IMG/VR virus record: IMGVR_UViG_3300026319_000007
Coordinates: 1 to 50,716 of that record
Direction: 5' to 3' (one strand)
Source of the DNA: a virus
Length of the DNA: 50,716 nt
Below, in pieces: positions 8,185 through 17,025 of the stretch. Made by a program: the position numbers and the translations under genes. Under the pieces are notes generated by a model that was not told the DNA's origin, ran no database searches, and saw only the letters and a list, made by a program, of their open reading frames with translations. Position 1 is the first letter of the stretch. Each line of letters begins with the position of its first letter.

Positions 8185-9462
8185 ATGGCCGCAACAATCC
8201 CCGCCTCAATTATCGGTGATTTTAAGGAACGCTACAATACCAAGGGTATTCAAGACGCGATTCCCGAATCCCGAGTAATCCTCAAAAATGTGGAGTTTGA
8301 CAAAGCAACCCTCGTCGGTAATGCTTTCCATACTCCGGTGATCCTGTCTGATGAAGCTGGATTTACGTATGCCGCGAACAATGCCGGAAATTACGCTCTT
8401 AACGGGCCGATTTCCCTCAATGTTCCGGATGCGCAAGTCCGTCCTGCTCAGATCACGCTCGTCTCTCAAATTGCTTATGATGCCCTGTCCCAATCACTCG
8501 GTTCTGGCGCTGCGTTTCTGTCCGCAACGAAGCTCATCACCAAGAGAATGATTGATTCCATGTCCAAGCGCGTTGAACTCGCTGCTCTCTACGGAGGCAA
8601 AGGTCTTGGCAAAACTGCCGCGACTGGTTCTTCAAGTGTTGATGCCACTCACGAAATTGTTGCTTTCACGCAACAGTCTTGGTCTGATGGTATTTGGGCT
8701 GGTACAGTAAATAATCAAGTTCAGTTCTATAATGGTGCAGCCCTTGTTAGTTCTGGTGCTGATTCCGTATTCACCATCACCGCTGTCAATCCGACTCTCC
8801 GTACATTGACTGTCTCTGGTACTGCTACTGGTATTGCTGCCCTTCATGCTCTTGTTGTTACAACTCCGACGACTCTCGACATCTACTTCAATAGTGCTCA
8901 TGGAAATGAGATGTTCGGAATCGACTTCATTCTCACCAACACGGGTGTTCTCTTCAACATTGATGCCTCAGTCTATGACTTGTGGAAATCAAATGTTATT
9001 GATAATGCAGCTGGAAAACTTACCTTCCTTGCTCTGCAGAATGCCGTTGCTGTTGCTGTGGGTCGTGGCTTGGACACTGCTGTTGATACTGTTATAAACC
9101 CGAAAGTTTGGGCGAACCTGGTCACCTCTCAAAGTGGTGCTCGTCGGTTTGACTCAAGCTACAAGAAAACCCTGATGGAGAACGGCGCTGAGAAGCTTAC
9201 GTTCTATTCCCAGAATGGTGTTATGAACGTCACCCCTTCACTTTATGTGAAAGAGGGAGATTGCTTCATCCTTCCGTTCGATACTTATCAACGGATTGGT
9301 TCTATGGACATCGAGTTCATGCCGCAAGTTATGGGTTCTGATGAGTTCTTCCAATACGTTCCTGGCTTCAATGCCTACGAACTGCGTCTCTGGACGAATC
9401 AGCAGATCTTCTGCACCCTTCCGGCGCGTTCAGTCAAAATCTTCAACATTTCGCTGAGCTAA
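8185..9462 (+). CDS. Major capsid protein
   Basis: 425 aa. It follows the scaffold gene, has an excellent ribosome site (GGAGAATCAAAATGG) and a composition typical of abundant capsid proteins. The N-terminal half (FHTPVILSDEAGFTY and on) and C-terminal half (GSMDIEFMPQVMG, QIFCTLPARSVKIFNISLS) resemble P22-type coat proteins with the HK97 fold. It would form the icosahedral shell. The Thr/Ser-rich middle (about 150-240) may be an inserted surface domain. No N-terminal delta-domain is obvious, consistent with the separate scaffold. Confidence 0.88.
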   Translation: MAATIPASIIGDFKERYNTKGIQDAIPESRVILKNVEFDKATLVGNAFHTPVILSDEAGFTYAANNAGNYALNGPISLNVPDAQVRPAQITLVSQIAYDALSQSLGSGAAFLSATKLITKRMIDSMSKRVELAALYGGKGLGKTAATGSSSVDATHEIVAFTQQSWSDGIWAGTVNNQVQFYNGAALVSSGADSVFTITAVNPTLRTLTVSGTATGIAALHALVVTTPTTLDIYFNSAHGNEMFGIDFILTNTGVLFNIDASVYDLWKSNVIDNAAGKLTFLALQNAVAVAVGRGLDTAVDTVINPKVWANLVTSQSGARRFDSSYKKTLMENGAEKLTFYSQNGVMNVTPSLYVKEGDCFILPFDTYQRIGSMDIEFMPQVMGSDEFFQYVPGFNAYELRLWTNQQIFCTLPARSVKIFNISLS

Positions 9463-9473
9463 TAAGCTAACCA

Positions 9474-9489
9474 CTTTAATCGGTTAAAG
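9474..9489 (+). other. Hairpin after coat gene
   Basis: CTTTAA-tcgg-TTAAAG, a 6-bp stem with a 4-nt loop, 12 nt after the coat stop. No U-tract follows, so it is more likely a 3'-end stabilising hairpin than a terminator. An alternative TAACC/GGTTA pairing is possible. Confidence 0.4.
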
Positions 9490-9503
9490 CAAACTACTTG
9501 TCC

Positions 9504-9527
9504 CGGAGTTTCTGTCGGAGAAATCCG
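9504..9527 (+). other. Long hairpin with bulged G in the coat-downstream gap
   Basis: CGGA and TTTCT (separated by a bulged G) pair with AGAAA and TCCG around a GTCGG loop: 9 bp. Together with the 9474 hairpin it fills the 110-nt gap between the coat gene and the next small gene. A very similar stem-loop occurs at 25404-25420. Confidence 0.4.
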
Positions 9528-9572
9528 TCTTTCAAGGGATATCTTTTAATTTGATCCAAAGGAGTCTTTATC

Positions 9573-9764
9573 ATGGCCGTTTTGACCGTAACCTTTACCG
9601 TTCCCGATTCTCACGCAACGATGCTTGAAAAACTTGAGATGAATGCCACCCAAGTGAGCCTTTCCGACCTTGCCAAACTTGTTGATGATGTTGTCAATGG
9701 GGCGCAAGTTTCCACGACCGTTGTTGACCTTGACGGAAGTCCAGTCGTAACAGTTCCCAAATAA
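9573..9764 (+). CDS. Small hypothetical virion-type protein
   Basis: 63 aa, Thr/Val-rich, probably a small beta structure with one helix. AAGGAG precedes the ATG. Placed directly after the coat gene and before a fibre-like gene, it may be a decoration or fibre-anchoring protein. No family recognised. Confidence 0.5.
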   Translation: MAVLTVTFTVPDSHATMLEKLEMNATQVSLSDLAKLVDDVVNGAQVSTTVVDLDGSPVVTVPK

Positions 9765-9786
9765 TTACTTTTGATCGGAGTTCATT

Positions 9787-11253
9787 ATGAGCATTTTAGT
9801 TCCGTTCAACGGATCTAACTTCATTATTCCCACGCCAAATGAAATCGGTTGGGGAACGAATTTAGACAATTATCTCGTCGCCATTGCCAATGGATGTTTG
9901 CAAAACATTGGTGGAAGTTTTGTTCTGTCCAATGATGTGGACTTTGGTGGAACCAATGGACTCAAGGCAGTCTATTATAAGACTCGATCCACAAACATTG
10001 CATCATCGGGTCAGCTTCGTCTGGCCAATGCTGTCGATTCGATCAGTTGGAGAAACTTTGCCAATGGGGCAGATCTTCCGCTTGCCGTAAATTCCAGCGA
10101 TCAGCTGACGTTCAATGGCATTCCCGTCGCCGTCGGAGGAAGCGGTACGGTCCTTCCGGGAACAGCCAATTCATTGGCCTATTATCCGGCGAGCACAAAC
10201 ACCGTTGATGACCTGCCCGCGATAACCCCTTCACGGGCCTTACAGAGTGATGTCAATGGCCTTCCCGTGGCCGCATCGGTAACCGCAACAGAGCTTGGCT
10301 ATTTATCCGGTGTCACATCGGCATTGCAAAGCCAGCTAAATTTAAAGGCTCCTCTTTCCTCCCCAACATTTACGGGCACGGTCACCATGCCCTCTCCCTT
10401 CACATTGGGAACAACTTCCGTTACATCCACCGGAACGGAATTGAACTATCTCGTTGGCGTGACATCCTCCATTCAAACACAATTGAATGCAAAGGCTTCA
10501 GATTCATTGGTCGTGCACCTTGCTGGAACGGAAACCATCACCGGAGCAAAAACAGTGGCAAATGCCTCATGGCTCCAATCCATCGCCAGTTCCGGTGCCC
10601 AGGTTTTGAACAAATCGACAAACAGCTCGAACACGGCTAGTTCGGATGCCCTGATTTTAACCGAAGTTGGCGGAACATCGGCTGGAGACGCTTTCTTTTC
10701 ATCCATAGTCACTTCGGGCAACTCTTGGTCCTGGGGTCTGGATAATTCAGACAGTGACGCCTGGTGTCTAACAAATGCCGCCACGTTAAATGGAACGAAT
10801 CTTATCAGAGCAACTTCCGCAACGGGAGTGGCGATCAAGGGAGATCCAACAGGGGCGGGAGTGGCCGCTGGAGACATCGGGGAATACCTGACAAATAATG
10901 CCTCGGGAAATTTTCCATCCTCCAATGTTGCTGGAGATATTACCTCACTTACACTGACATCGGGCGACTGGGACGTGGCGGCAAGTGCCAACATAACTCA
11001 TGGTAGCAGTGACACGCGATACATATTCGCAATCTCAAGCGTATCCGGGAATAGTCTCACCGGAGGCGGAATAGCCGATGGACTCAACCTTTTTAGATTT
11101 CCCGGAAGTTCTACTCAGGATAGTGCGATGTTTGTGCCTCGTTATCGCATCCAAGTTGGCAGTACGACAACATACTACTTAAAATATTTTGCTGTATACA
11201 GTGGGTCGACCCCGCAAATTAATGCGTATATTTCGGCCCGAAGAGCTACATAA
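9787..11253 (+). CDS. Tail/head fibre-like protein
   Basis: 488 aa. Two copies of the fibre motif E-L-x-Y-L-x-G-V-T-S-x-x-Q-x-Q-L-N (about 169-188 and 218-236) are known from phage tail fibres and short tail fibres. A short PTFTGTVT spacer motif lies at about 193-200, and the C-terminal part (from about 380, GDWDVAASANI) resembles a beta-rich knob. The N-terminus may attach it to the virion. It lies just after the coat gene and well before the tail genes, so a capsid-attached fibre is possible. It probably trimerises and binds a host surface. Confidence 0.7.
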   Translation: MSILVPFNGSNFIIPTPNEIGWGTNLDNYLVAIANGCLQNIGGSFVLSNDVDFGGTNGLKAVYYKTRSTNIASSGQLRLANAVDSISWRNFANGADLPLAVNSSDQLTFNGIPVAVGGSGTVLPGTANSLAYYPASTNTVDDLPAITPSRALQSDVNGLPVAASVTATELGYLSGVTSALQSQLNLKAPLSSPTFTGTVTMPSPFTLGTTSVTSTGTELNYLVGVTSSIQTQLNAKASDSLVVHLAGTETITGAKTVANASWLQSIASSGAQVLNKSTNSSNTASSDALILTEVGGTSAGDAFFSSIVTSGNSWSWGLDNSDSDAWCLTNAATLNGTNLIRATSATGVAIKGDPTGAGVAAGDIGEYLTNNASGNFPSSNVAGDITSLTLTSGDWDVAASANITHGSSDTRYIFAISSVSGNSLTGGGIADGLNLFRFPGSSTQDSAMFVPRYRIQVGSTTTYYLKYFAVYSGSTPQINAYISARRAT

Positions 11254-11299
11254 AAATTTCAACCAGATCGTAACCCAAAGATATTTAGGAGAATTAACA

Positions 11300-11647
11300 A
11301 TGATGCCCCATGAAGACGAAAAACAGGATGTGGATATGATTAAGACCGTGCTCCAAAAGATCATCGACGAGATGACCAATATGGAGTCACAGCGGATGTT
11401 GCCGGATGGCCATCCTGCGAAGCATGTTGAAATTGCCGCAAAAGTTGAGCCAGAAGGAAGTCCAGCTGAAGAAGCCGCAGAATCCCCTGAAGCGGAAGGT
11501 TCTGAACATGATGAAGGGGCATTGTCGGATCTTCTTGGCAAGGCTGATCATGCTGATGAGACTGGTGCACTTCCCGAAGACCATGAAGAGGAATTGCCAC
11601 CTGAAATCGCCGCGCTCGTTGCCGAAAAACGCAAGAAGCTTCAATAA
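11300..11647 (+). CDS. Acidic hypothetical protein
   Basis: 115 aa from the ATG at 11300, preceded by TTAGGAGAATTAACA; an earlier in-frame start at 11189 lies inside the fibre gene and is unlikely. A helical N-terminus leads to a Glu/Ala-rich, probably disordered middle and a short helical tail. The strong negative charge may mean a DNA-mimic or capsid-interior role, but this is speculative. Confidence 0.55.
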   Translation: MMPHEDEKQDVDMIKTVLQKIIDEMTNMESQRMLPDGHPAKHVEIAAKVEPEGSPAEEAAESPEAEGSEHDEGALSDLLGKADHADETGALPEDHEEELPPEIAALVAEKRKKLQ

Positions 11648-11658
11648 GTTTATATTTA

Positions 11659-11690
11659 AGTCTATAAATAGACTCAAAGTCTATTTCTTT
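11659..11690 (+). terminator. Stem-loop with partial U-tract, possible terminator
   Basis: AAATAGACT (11666-11674) pairs with AGTCTATTT (11678-11686), 9 bp with a CAA loop, followed by CTTT. An upstream AGTCTAT (11659-11665) could pair with the same ATAGACT, giving two exclusive folds. The same AAATAGACT-N3-AGTCTA core occurs at 8067-8084 before the coat gene. Confidence 0.45.
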
Positions 11691-11705
11691 AAGGAAAAAT
11701 GAACT

Positions 11706-12626
11706 ATGGCAATAGACTACAGCGTGACCACACTTTTGGCTTCAGTCAAACAGCGTAGCATGAGTGCCTCAAATCAAAACCTACTTCTCGATGAAGATAT
11801 GGTACGGATTGCTTCTGAGGAAGTTCAATCGGTGCTGATTCCTTATATTGAATCAATTAAAGGGGAATATTTTGTAAAAAATTTGGATACTCCGTTTATT
11901 CAAAATGTTACAACCTATTTGATGCCCCAACGAGCCACGGGAATGAAACTTCGTGATGTCTGTTTAGTGGATAATCAAGGAAGTGAGGTTCTTTTAAATT
12001 ATATTAATCCTGAAGACCTAAAATCTTCCTGGGCCTATGCACCCTATCAATTTGGCTTTTATCCAAAAGACAATTCGGTTGTTCTCGTTCTGGGAAATCT
12101 CGTGGGAACTGGTAATTATTCTTTTGTCCGATTGATTTACTTTCGGCGTCCAAATACGCTCTGTTTGCAAGGCGCAACAGGGCATGCCGCTACTATTGTC
12201 AATGTGAACTATGGACTGAACCAGATCACGGTTGACTTGGCCCCCTCCGAATGGGTTCCTTCCACAACTTTTGACATAATCAACAGCATGCCACCATTCC
12301 AGTCTTTTGGGGATGACTTGCCAATAACTACGATTGCAGGTAATGTCGTGACGTTTTCTGGCGTCCTTCCGGCGGGACTCTTGAATGGAATGTATCTCTG
12401 CACGGCTAATTTTGCACCGATTGCTCAGGTTCCAGTGGAATGCCAAAGACTTCTTGAATCCCTCACTGCCGCCAGGATTCTGCAATATTCGGGCGATCCG
12501 TCATTCCAGGTTTTTCAGGCCCAGGCGGAGCAGGAAAAGAAAGATTTGATCAATGTCCTGTCACCACGGATCGATGGCAGCCCTCGAAAGATTCCAATCC
12601 GCAATCGCCTGTGGGGCCCGTGGTAA
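11706..12626 (+). CDS. Putative head-tail adaptor protein
   Basis: 306 aa. The helical first 70 residues and C-terminal helices (VPVECQRLLESLTAARILQ and a following coiled segment) surround a beta-rich middle domain. Its position after the capsid genes and before the large tail protein, with this size, suits the adaptor ring that joins portal to tail in podovirus-like phages. No catalytic motif. Assignment is from position and architecture. Confidence 0.5.
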   Translation: MAIDYSVTTLLASVKQRSMSASNQNLLLDEDMVRIASEEVQSVLIPYIESIKGEYFVKNLDTPFIQNVTTYLMPQRATGMKLRDVCLVDNQGSEVLLNYINPEDLKSSWAYAPYQFGFYPKDNSVVLVLGNLVGTGNYSFVRLIYFRRPNTLCLQGATGHAATIVNVNYGLNQITVDLAPSEWVPSTTFDIINSMPPFQSFGDDLPITTIAGNVVTFSGVLPAGLLNGMYLCTANFAPIAQVPVECQRLLESLTAARILQYSGDPSFQVFQAQAEQEKKDLINVLSPRIDGSPRKIPIRNRLWGPW

Positions 12627-12629
12627 GAC

Positions 12630-15125
12630 ATGGCTAAACCTTCTTTTCCAGTACAGCTTCAGGAAACAATTGATCTTCAGCCGGTGGGTCTTTGGACATA
12701 TCCAAACCCGCTATCTGCCGTTCCAAAGGGCGCATTGACGATTGCGGAAAACCTTGTCCTTGACCGCCCGCATGTTCTGGAACCCCGACGGGGGATAAAC
12801 CCTATCGGTCCGGCATTCACCGCAAATGCGAACAAGCTCTATGGATTCCAAAATCAGGTAGTTGCCTCCTACAGCAACAAACTGTCTTATTATTCCTCGG
12901 ACTTTTTAACCCGCACGGACTATTCCGGAACTTTTTCCCCTCCGACCGGGGCCATAACAATCCATTCGACTCTGGCCAACAAAAACATTTATTTCACCAC
13001 GTCAACGGGAGTGAAAAAGCTCGACAGCATCGCGGGAAGCATCACCTTTGCTGGCGCTCCGGCGGGACTCGACGGAAGCGGAACGACGACGGGAGTGGGA
13101 TGGTTTACGAACAACACCCAGGTTGCCTACAGAATTTTATTTGGATATACCGATGCCAACGGAAATTTAATCCTTGGTGCCCCGTCCCAACGAATTGTTG
13201 TCTCGAACAGTAGTGGAGGAACCACAAATGTGTCCCTGACATTCACCCTGCCAGCAGGCTTGACAACTTCGTGGGAATACCAGATCTATAGAAGCCCGAT
13301 GTCGGCCAATCTCACCACTGAGCCAAACGATGAATGTGCGCTGGTCTTTACCGGGAATCCGACAGGAACGGATCTGACAAATGGCTACATAACCTTAACG
13401 GACACAATTGACGACTCCCTGAAAGGGGCCTTCATTTACACGGCATCGAGCCAGCAGGGAATTGCTCAGGCGAATTATCAGCCTCCCATCGCCACGGATG
13501 TCACGACTTTTCGCAACTTCACGTTTTACGCAAACACAACATCGCAACAGCAGTTTTTGATGACTCTTGTAGCGGTTGGCGCTCCAGCACTTCAAAACGG
13601 GGATACACTTACAATTGGCGGAATAACCTACACCGGACAGGCGACCGAGAATATTGGAACAGGGCAATTTCAGATTTTCACTGGAGGAACTCCCTCCCAG
13701 AATATAACCAACACGGCCAACTCAATCGTTCGGGTAATCAATCGGCATGTTGGTTCCACGGTCTATGCCTATTACCAGTCGGGCTATTCGGACCTTCCGG
13801 GAAGGATTCAACTGACTGAACGAGGCATTGGCGGAGCACCTTTTACTGTTGCTTGTTCAAGAAGTGGGGCATTCACTCCCAATATTGGACTCACCACGGG
13901 AACTTCCTTAAACTTAAATTCACCGAATTATGTTTTCATCTCAAAATTTCAGCAACCGGAAGCAGTACCTCTTCTCCAATTTATTCCAGTCGGTGCCGCT
14001 GACAAATCTATTTTGAGAATAATTTCCCTGCGAGACTACATCCTCATTTTCAAGCAGGATGGCGTGTTTCAGATTGTTGGAACTGACACCAACTCATTTC
14101 AGGCTCTTTTAGTTGATTCAACAACTATCCTTCGTGGAATTGAAACAGCTGTTGCTTTAAACAATAAGGTTTTCTTATTTTCAACACAAACAGTTATTTC
14201 ATTAACCTATAATGAAGGGGCAATCCTGAAATCCCAGCCAATCAAGCAGGATTTGCTCACTCTCTCGTCTCCCCTCTTTCCGGGATTCGACAATGCTAGC
14301 TTTGGAATCGCTTATGAATCTGAAAATAAGTATATTCTTGGTACCGTTACTAATACTACTGATACCGTCGCAACTCAGTATTTTGTCTATAATTATATAA
14401 CAGATGCCTGGACACAGTGGATTTTCCCATTCAACATGAAGACGGGATTCGTCAATCCCCTTGACAACAAACTTTATTTTGGATCCGGGGATTCAAACTC
14501 ACGATTTCTTTATCAGGAAAGAAAAAATTATGCAGTCACGGATTATGCCGATAATTCCTATCCCGTGACGGTAACTGGATCTTCCGGAACCACGGTAAAT
14601 CTAACGAGCACAACGAATGTTCAGGTTGGCTTCACCCTCAGCCAATCAGACACGATTGCAATTGTAAAACAGATCGTGAATTCCACGGACATCAAGGTTG
14701 ACCGGATTGCTACCTGGGTGAATGGAGCTGCCCTGGCCTATACTCCGATCCCATTAATGTTTCAGTTCATTCCGGAACCATGTGGAAATCCCGGAATCGT
14801 CAAGCAATTTAAAGAAATTCACACAGTTTTTTCTGCAATTGACTTTACATCAGTTGATCTGGGATGCTCAACAGATTTTTCTGAACAAGTAACAACTTTC
14901 ACCTTAGTTCCAAAATTAACCGGATTCGGAAATCAGGTCTGGGGTAATTCACCCTGGGGAAGCGGAAGCACCCAATTACCCAAGATCATTCGTGGTTTGG
15001 TACCAATCACACAAAGACGGGGGCACTGGTTGATTGTTACTTTGAATGAGTCCCTGGCCCTCACTCACTTCGCCCTTGACGGTTTTGTAATCTACTATCA
15101 ACAAATGTCCCAGAAGTTCCATTAA
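12630..15125 (+). CDS. Large tail/stabilisation protein (beta-propeller type)
   Basis: 831 aa, the largest protein here. It is beta-rich throughout, with a stretch (about 455-520) reading LRDYILIFKQDGVFQIVG ... ALNNKVFLFSTQTVISL that closely resembles repeats in podovirus tail tubular B or P22 gp10-like proteins. It would form the distal tail hub below the adaptor and close the DNA channel. The preceding gene ends 3 nt before it, so the two are probably co-expressed. Confidence 0.7.
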   Translation: MAKPSFPVQLQETIDLQPVGLWTYPNPLSAVPKGALTIAENLVLDRPHVLEPRRGINPIGPAFTANANKLYGFQNQVVASYSNKLSYYSSDFLTRTDYSGTFSPPTGAITIHSTLANKNIYFTTSTGVKKLDSIAGSITFAGAPAGLDGSGTTTGVGWFTNNTQVAYRILFGYTDANGNLILGAPSQRIVVSNSSGGTTNVSLTFTLPAGLTTSWEYQIYRSPMSANLTTEPNDECALVFTGNPTGTDLTNGYITLTDTIDDSLKGAFIYTASSQQGIAQANYQPPIATDVTTFRNFTFYANTTSQQQFLMTLVAVGAPALQNGDTLTIGGITYTGQATENIGTGQFQIFTGGTPSQNITNTANSIVRVINRHVGSTVYAYYQSGYSDLPGRIQLTERGIGGAPFTVACSRSGAFTPNIGLTTGTSLNLNSPNYVFISKFQQPEAVPLLQFIPVGAADKSILRIISLRDYILIFKQDGVFQIVGTDTNSFQALLVDSTTILRGIETAVALNNKVFLFSTQTVISLTYNEGAILKSQPIKQDLLTLSSPLFPGFDNASFGIAYESENKYILGTVTNTTDTVATQYFVYNYITDAWTQWIFPFNMKTGFVNPLDNKLYFGSGDSNSRFLYQERKNYAVTDYADNSYPVTVTGSSGTTVNLTSTTNVQVGFTLSQSDTIAIVKQIVNSTDIKVDRIATWVNGAALAYTPIPLMFQFIPEPCGNPGIVKQFKEIHTVFSAIDFTSVDLGCSTDFSEQVTTFTLVPKLTGFGNQVWGNSPWGSGSTQLPKIIRGLVPITQRRGHWLIVTLNESLALTHFALDGFVIYYQQMSQKFH

Positions 15126-15126
15126 T

Positions 15127-15519
15127 ATGAAGCTTCCAATTATTCCCTCATTAAATCGCCAGGATTTTCAGGAAGCCCCACAATGGGTGAGCAAATTGAT
15201 CTATCCCCTCAATCAGTTCATGACGGCGGTCAATCAGACCTTGGCAAACCAAATTACGCTTCAAGACAACGTTTCAAGTGTGGTCAAACAATTTTCAATT
15301 GTTGGTGGAACCCTGGATACTGACAATATCTTTTCCTTCCCTGTAATCTTCGGCAGGCAGATTGTTGAGCTTAATGCTTACTGTACGAATGCCGATGGGA
15401 GCTACACACCGGTTTATCCACAGGTCAGTTGGAACTTCATCAATAACCAGGTTGTCATCAATGGAATCAAGGGACTCACAACGGGCAAGAAATACAATTT
15501 CACCGTGACCGTGAAATAA
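15127..15519 (+). CDS. Small tail-associated protein
   Basis: 130 aa. A helical N-terminus containing WVSKLIYPLNQF and a beta-rich C-terminal domain resemble a recurrent small podovirus structural protein encoded next to tail genes. It starts 1 nt after the large tail gene and ends 1 nt before the next gene. Specific role unknown. Confidence 0.5.
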   Translation: MKLPIIPSLNRQDFQEAPQWVSKLIYPLNQFMTAVNQTLANQITLQDNVSSVVKQFSIVGGTLDTDNIFSFPVIFGRQIVELNAYCTNADGSYTPVYPQVSWNFINNQVVINGIKGLTTGKKYNFTVTVK

Positions 15520-15520
15520 A

Positions 15521-17008
15521 ATGTACATAGAGAATCCAGATGAAGAACAGCTGAAGTCCCAATCATCCAGTTCCCCATCAGTGGGAGCAGGGGGAGGAGG
15601 CGTTGCCATAGGAACTGGCGGAACTTCCACAGGTGGAAATCCTTCGACAATTTCTCCGATTCAGACCAATCCGACAAACCAATCATTTGCCACCGTCCAG
15701 GACTATTTAAAAGCCAACCAGCCTCAAGGGGAGGAATTCGGACAACAGTTTGTTTCTACGGTTGGACAGGGAGTCGGGCAGGCCAAGTCGGCCATAGACA
15801 CCTCTTCCCAAAATGCTCAGAATGAAGTCACTGCCGGAACGGTCAATGCAAATCCAGGACTGATCAGCGAGGCCCTAAAAACGCCAGCATTGGTTGCGAA
15901 TGACGCTGGAAAGTTGGCCGAGTTTCAGAAGGAATACAATGCGCAATATTCGGGACCATCTTCTTTTGAGTCTTCTGATCAGTATGCTCCTGCAGCCAGT
16001 GCTGTTAATGCTGCTACCCAGACTGGGACGGAATTGGGAAGCACGGGTGGAAGGGAGCAGATTCTTCAGGATACCTTTGGTGTATATGGCCAGGGAAACA
16101 AGGGACTTGATCAAACGCTTCTACAAAATTCATCGGCTTATCCAAATATACCTCCGCTAGAAAAGAGTTTCCAATCAGTCCAGGATTATCTCAAGGCTGC
16201 CTCGGCCAATACAAATGCGGCGGCCACGAATGCCGCTAAGACGACAGAGGCTACGAAGACCACAGCCACAGCCCCTTTTTCAAACAGCCTCACCAATTTT
16301 CAAAATAAAGTCAATTCAGAGGTTCAGGTTGCCCAACAGCAGGCCCAAACGGGAGGCAGTGCAATCCAGAACGACCTTGCCACTGGAAATGGGGCTGCAC
16401 TTTCCAAAGATCTTAAAGATGCTGGAGTGTCTCCCGAAAATGTAGCCAGCATTTCCGAATATCTCCTTGCATTGAACAAGGACTACAGGCAAAACCCAGA
16501 TTTGTCAAATTATCTCACATCGAATCCGATTTCAGACATAACATCAGCTAACGTTGCAACCCCAGAAGAGTATGCAAATGCAGCAGCCCTACAGAAACTC
16601 ACCGGAACAAATTACTCGGGAGTCCTCAATCCCGCTAATGCGGGCCAGGCTGGAACCGCGAACACACTCCCACAGGTCAATGCCAAAGATCTTCAATCCT
16701 ATCTCCGGAACAATTTAAGCCAGCGCGATTCCGAGATGGTTTCGGGAAAAAATTTAATATCCTCAGTGCTACCGATACTCAATGATCCGAAGGCAGTGCA
16801 GGATTACGCGGGAACGATTAACAATGCCATTTCCCGTCAATTAACGGCGGCATACAGCTCAAATGACCCAAAGCAATATCAGGCAGTGAAGCAGCAGGTT
16901 CAGGCGCTTCATGGACAAATTTTGAACTATATCCGTGAACATTCGGGCGATGATCCTAAGATTGGGCTGACGCTGGGTCCATTGGCACAATCAATCACTC
17001 AAGTATAA
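15521..17008 (+). CDS. Internal virion / ejection protein candidate
   Basis: 495 aa, Gln/Asn/Ser/Ala-rich, with a Gly-rich N-terminus (about 20-40) and long predicted helices. The motif VQDYLKA occurs at about 59-65 and again at 220-226, and a related DLQSYLR near 386, suggesting repeated units. Such proteins after the tail genes of podoviruses are usually packaged in the capsid and ejected with DNA to form a trans-envelope conduit. No enzymatic motif seen. Confidence 0.5.
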   Translation: MYIENPDEEQLKSQSSSSPSVGAGGGGVAIGTGGTSTGGNPSTISPIQTNPTNQSFATVQDYLKANQPQGEEFGQQFVSTVGQGVGQAKSAIDTSSQNAQNEVTAGTVNANPGLISEALKTPALVANDAGKLAEFQKEYNAQYSGPSSFESSDQYAPAASAVNAATQTGTELGSTGGREQILQDTFGVYGQGNKGLDQTLLQNSSAYPNIPPLEKSFQSVQDYLKAASANTNAAATNAAKTTEATKTTATAPFSNSLTNFQNKVNSEVQVAQQQAQTGGSAIQNDLATGNGAALSKDLKDAGVSPENVASISEYLLALNKDYRQNPDLSNYLTSNPISDITSANVATPEEYANAAALQKLTGTNYSGVLNPANAGQAGTANTLPQVNAKDLQSYLRNNLSQRDSEMVSGKNLISSVLPILNDPKAVQDYAGTINNAISRQLTAAYSSNDPKQYQAVKQQVQALHGQILNYIREHSGDDPKIGLTLGPLAQSITQV

Positions 17009-17025
17009 ATTTAAGGAGAACTACA

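Noticed and set aside
10473-10994. 173-aa open frame on the - strand
   Set aside because: Antisense to the fibre-like gene, whose repeats are clear; the frame is a shadow of its codon bias.
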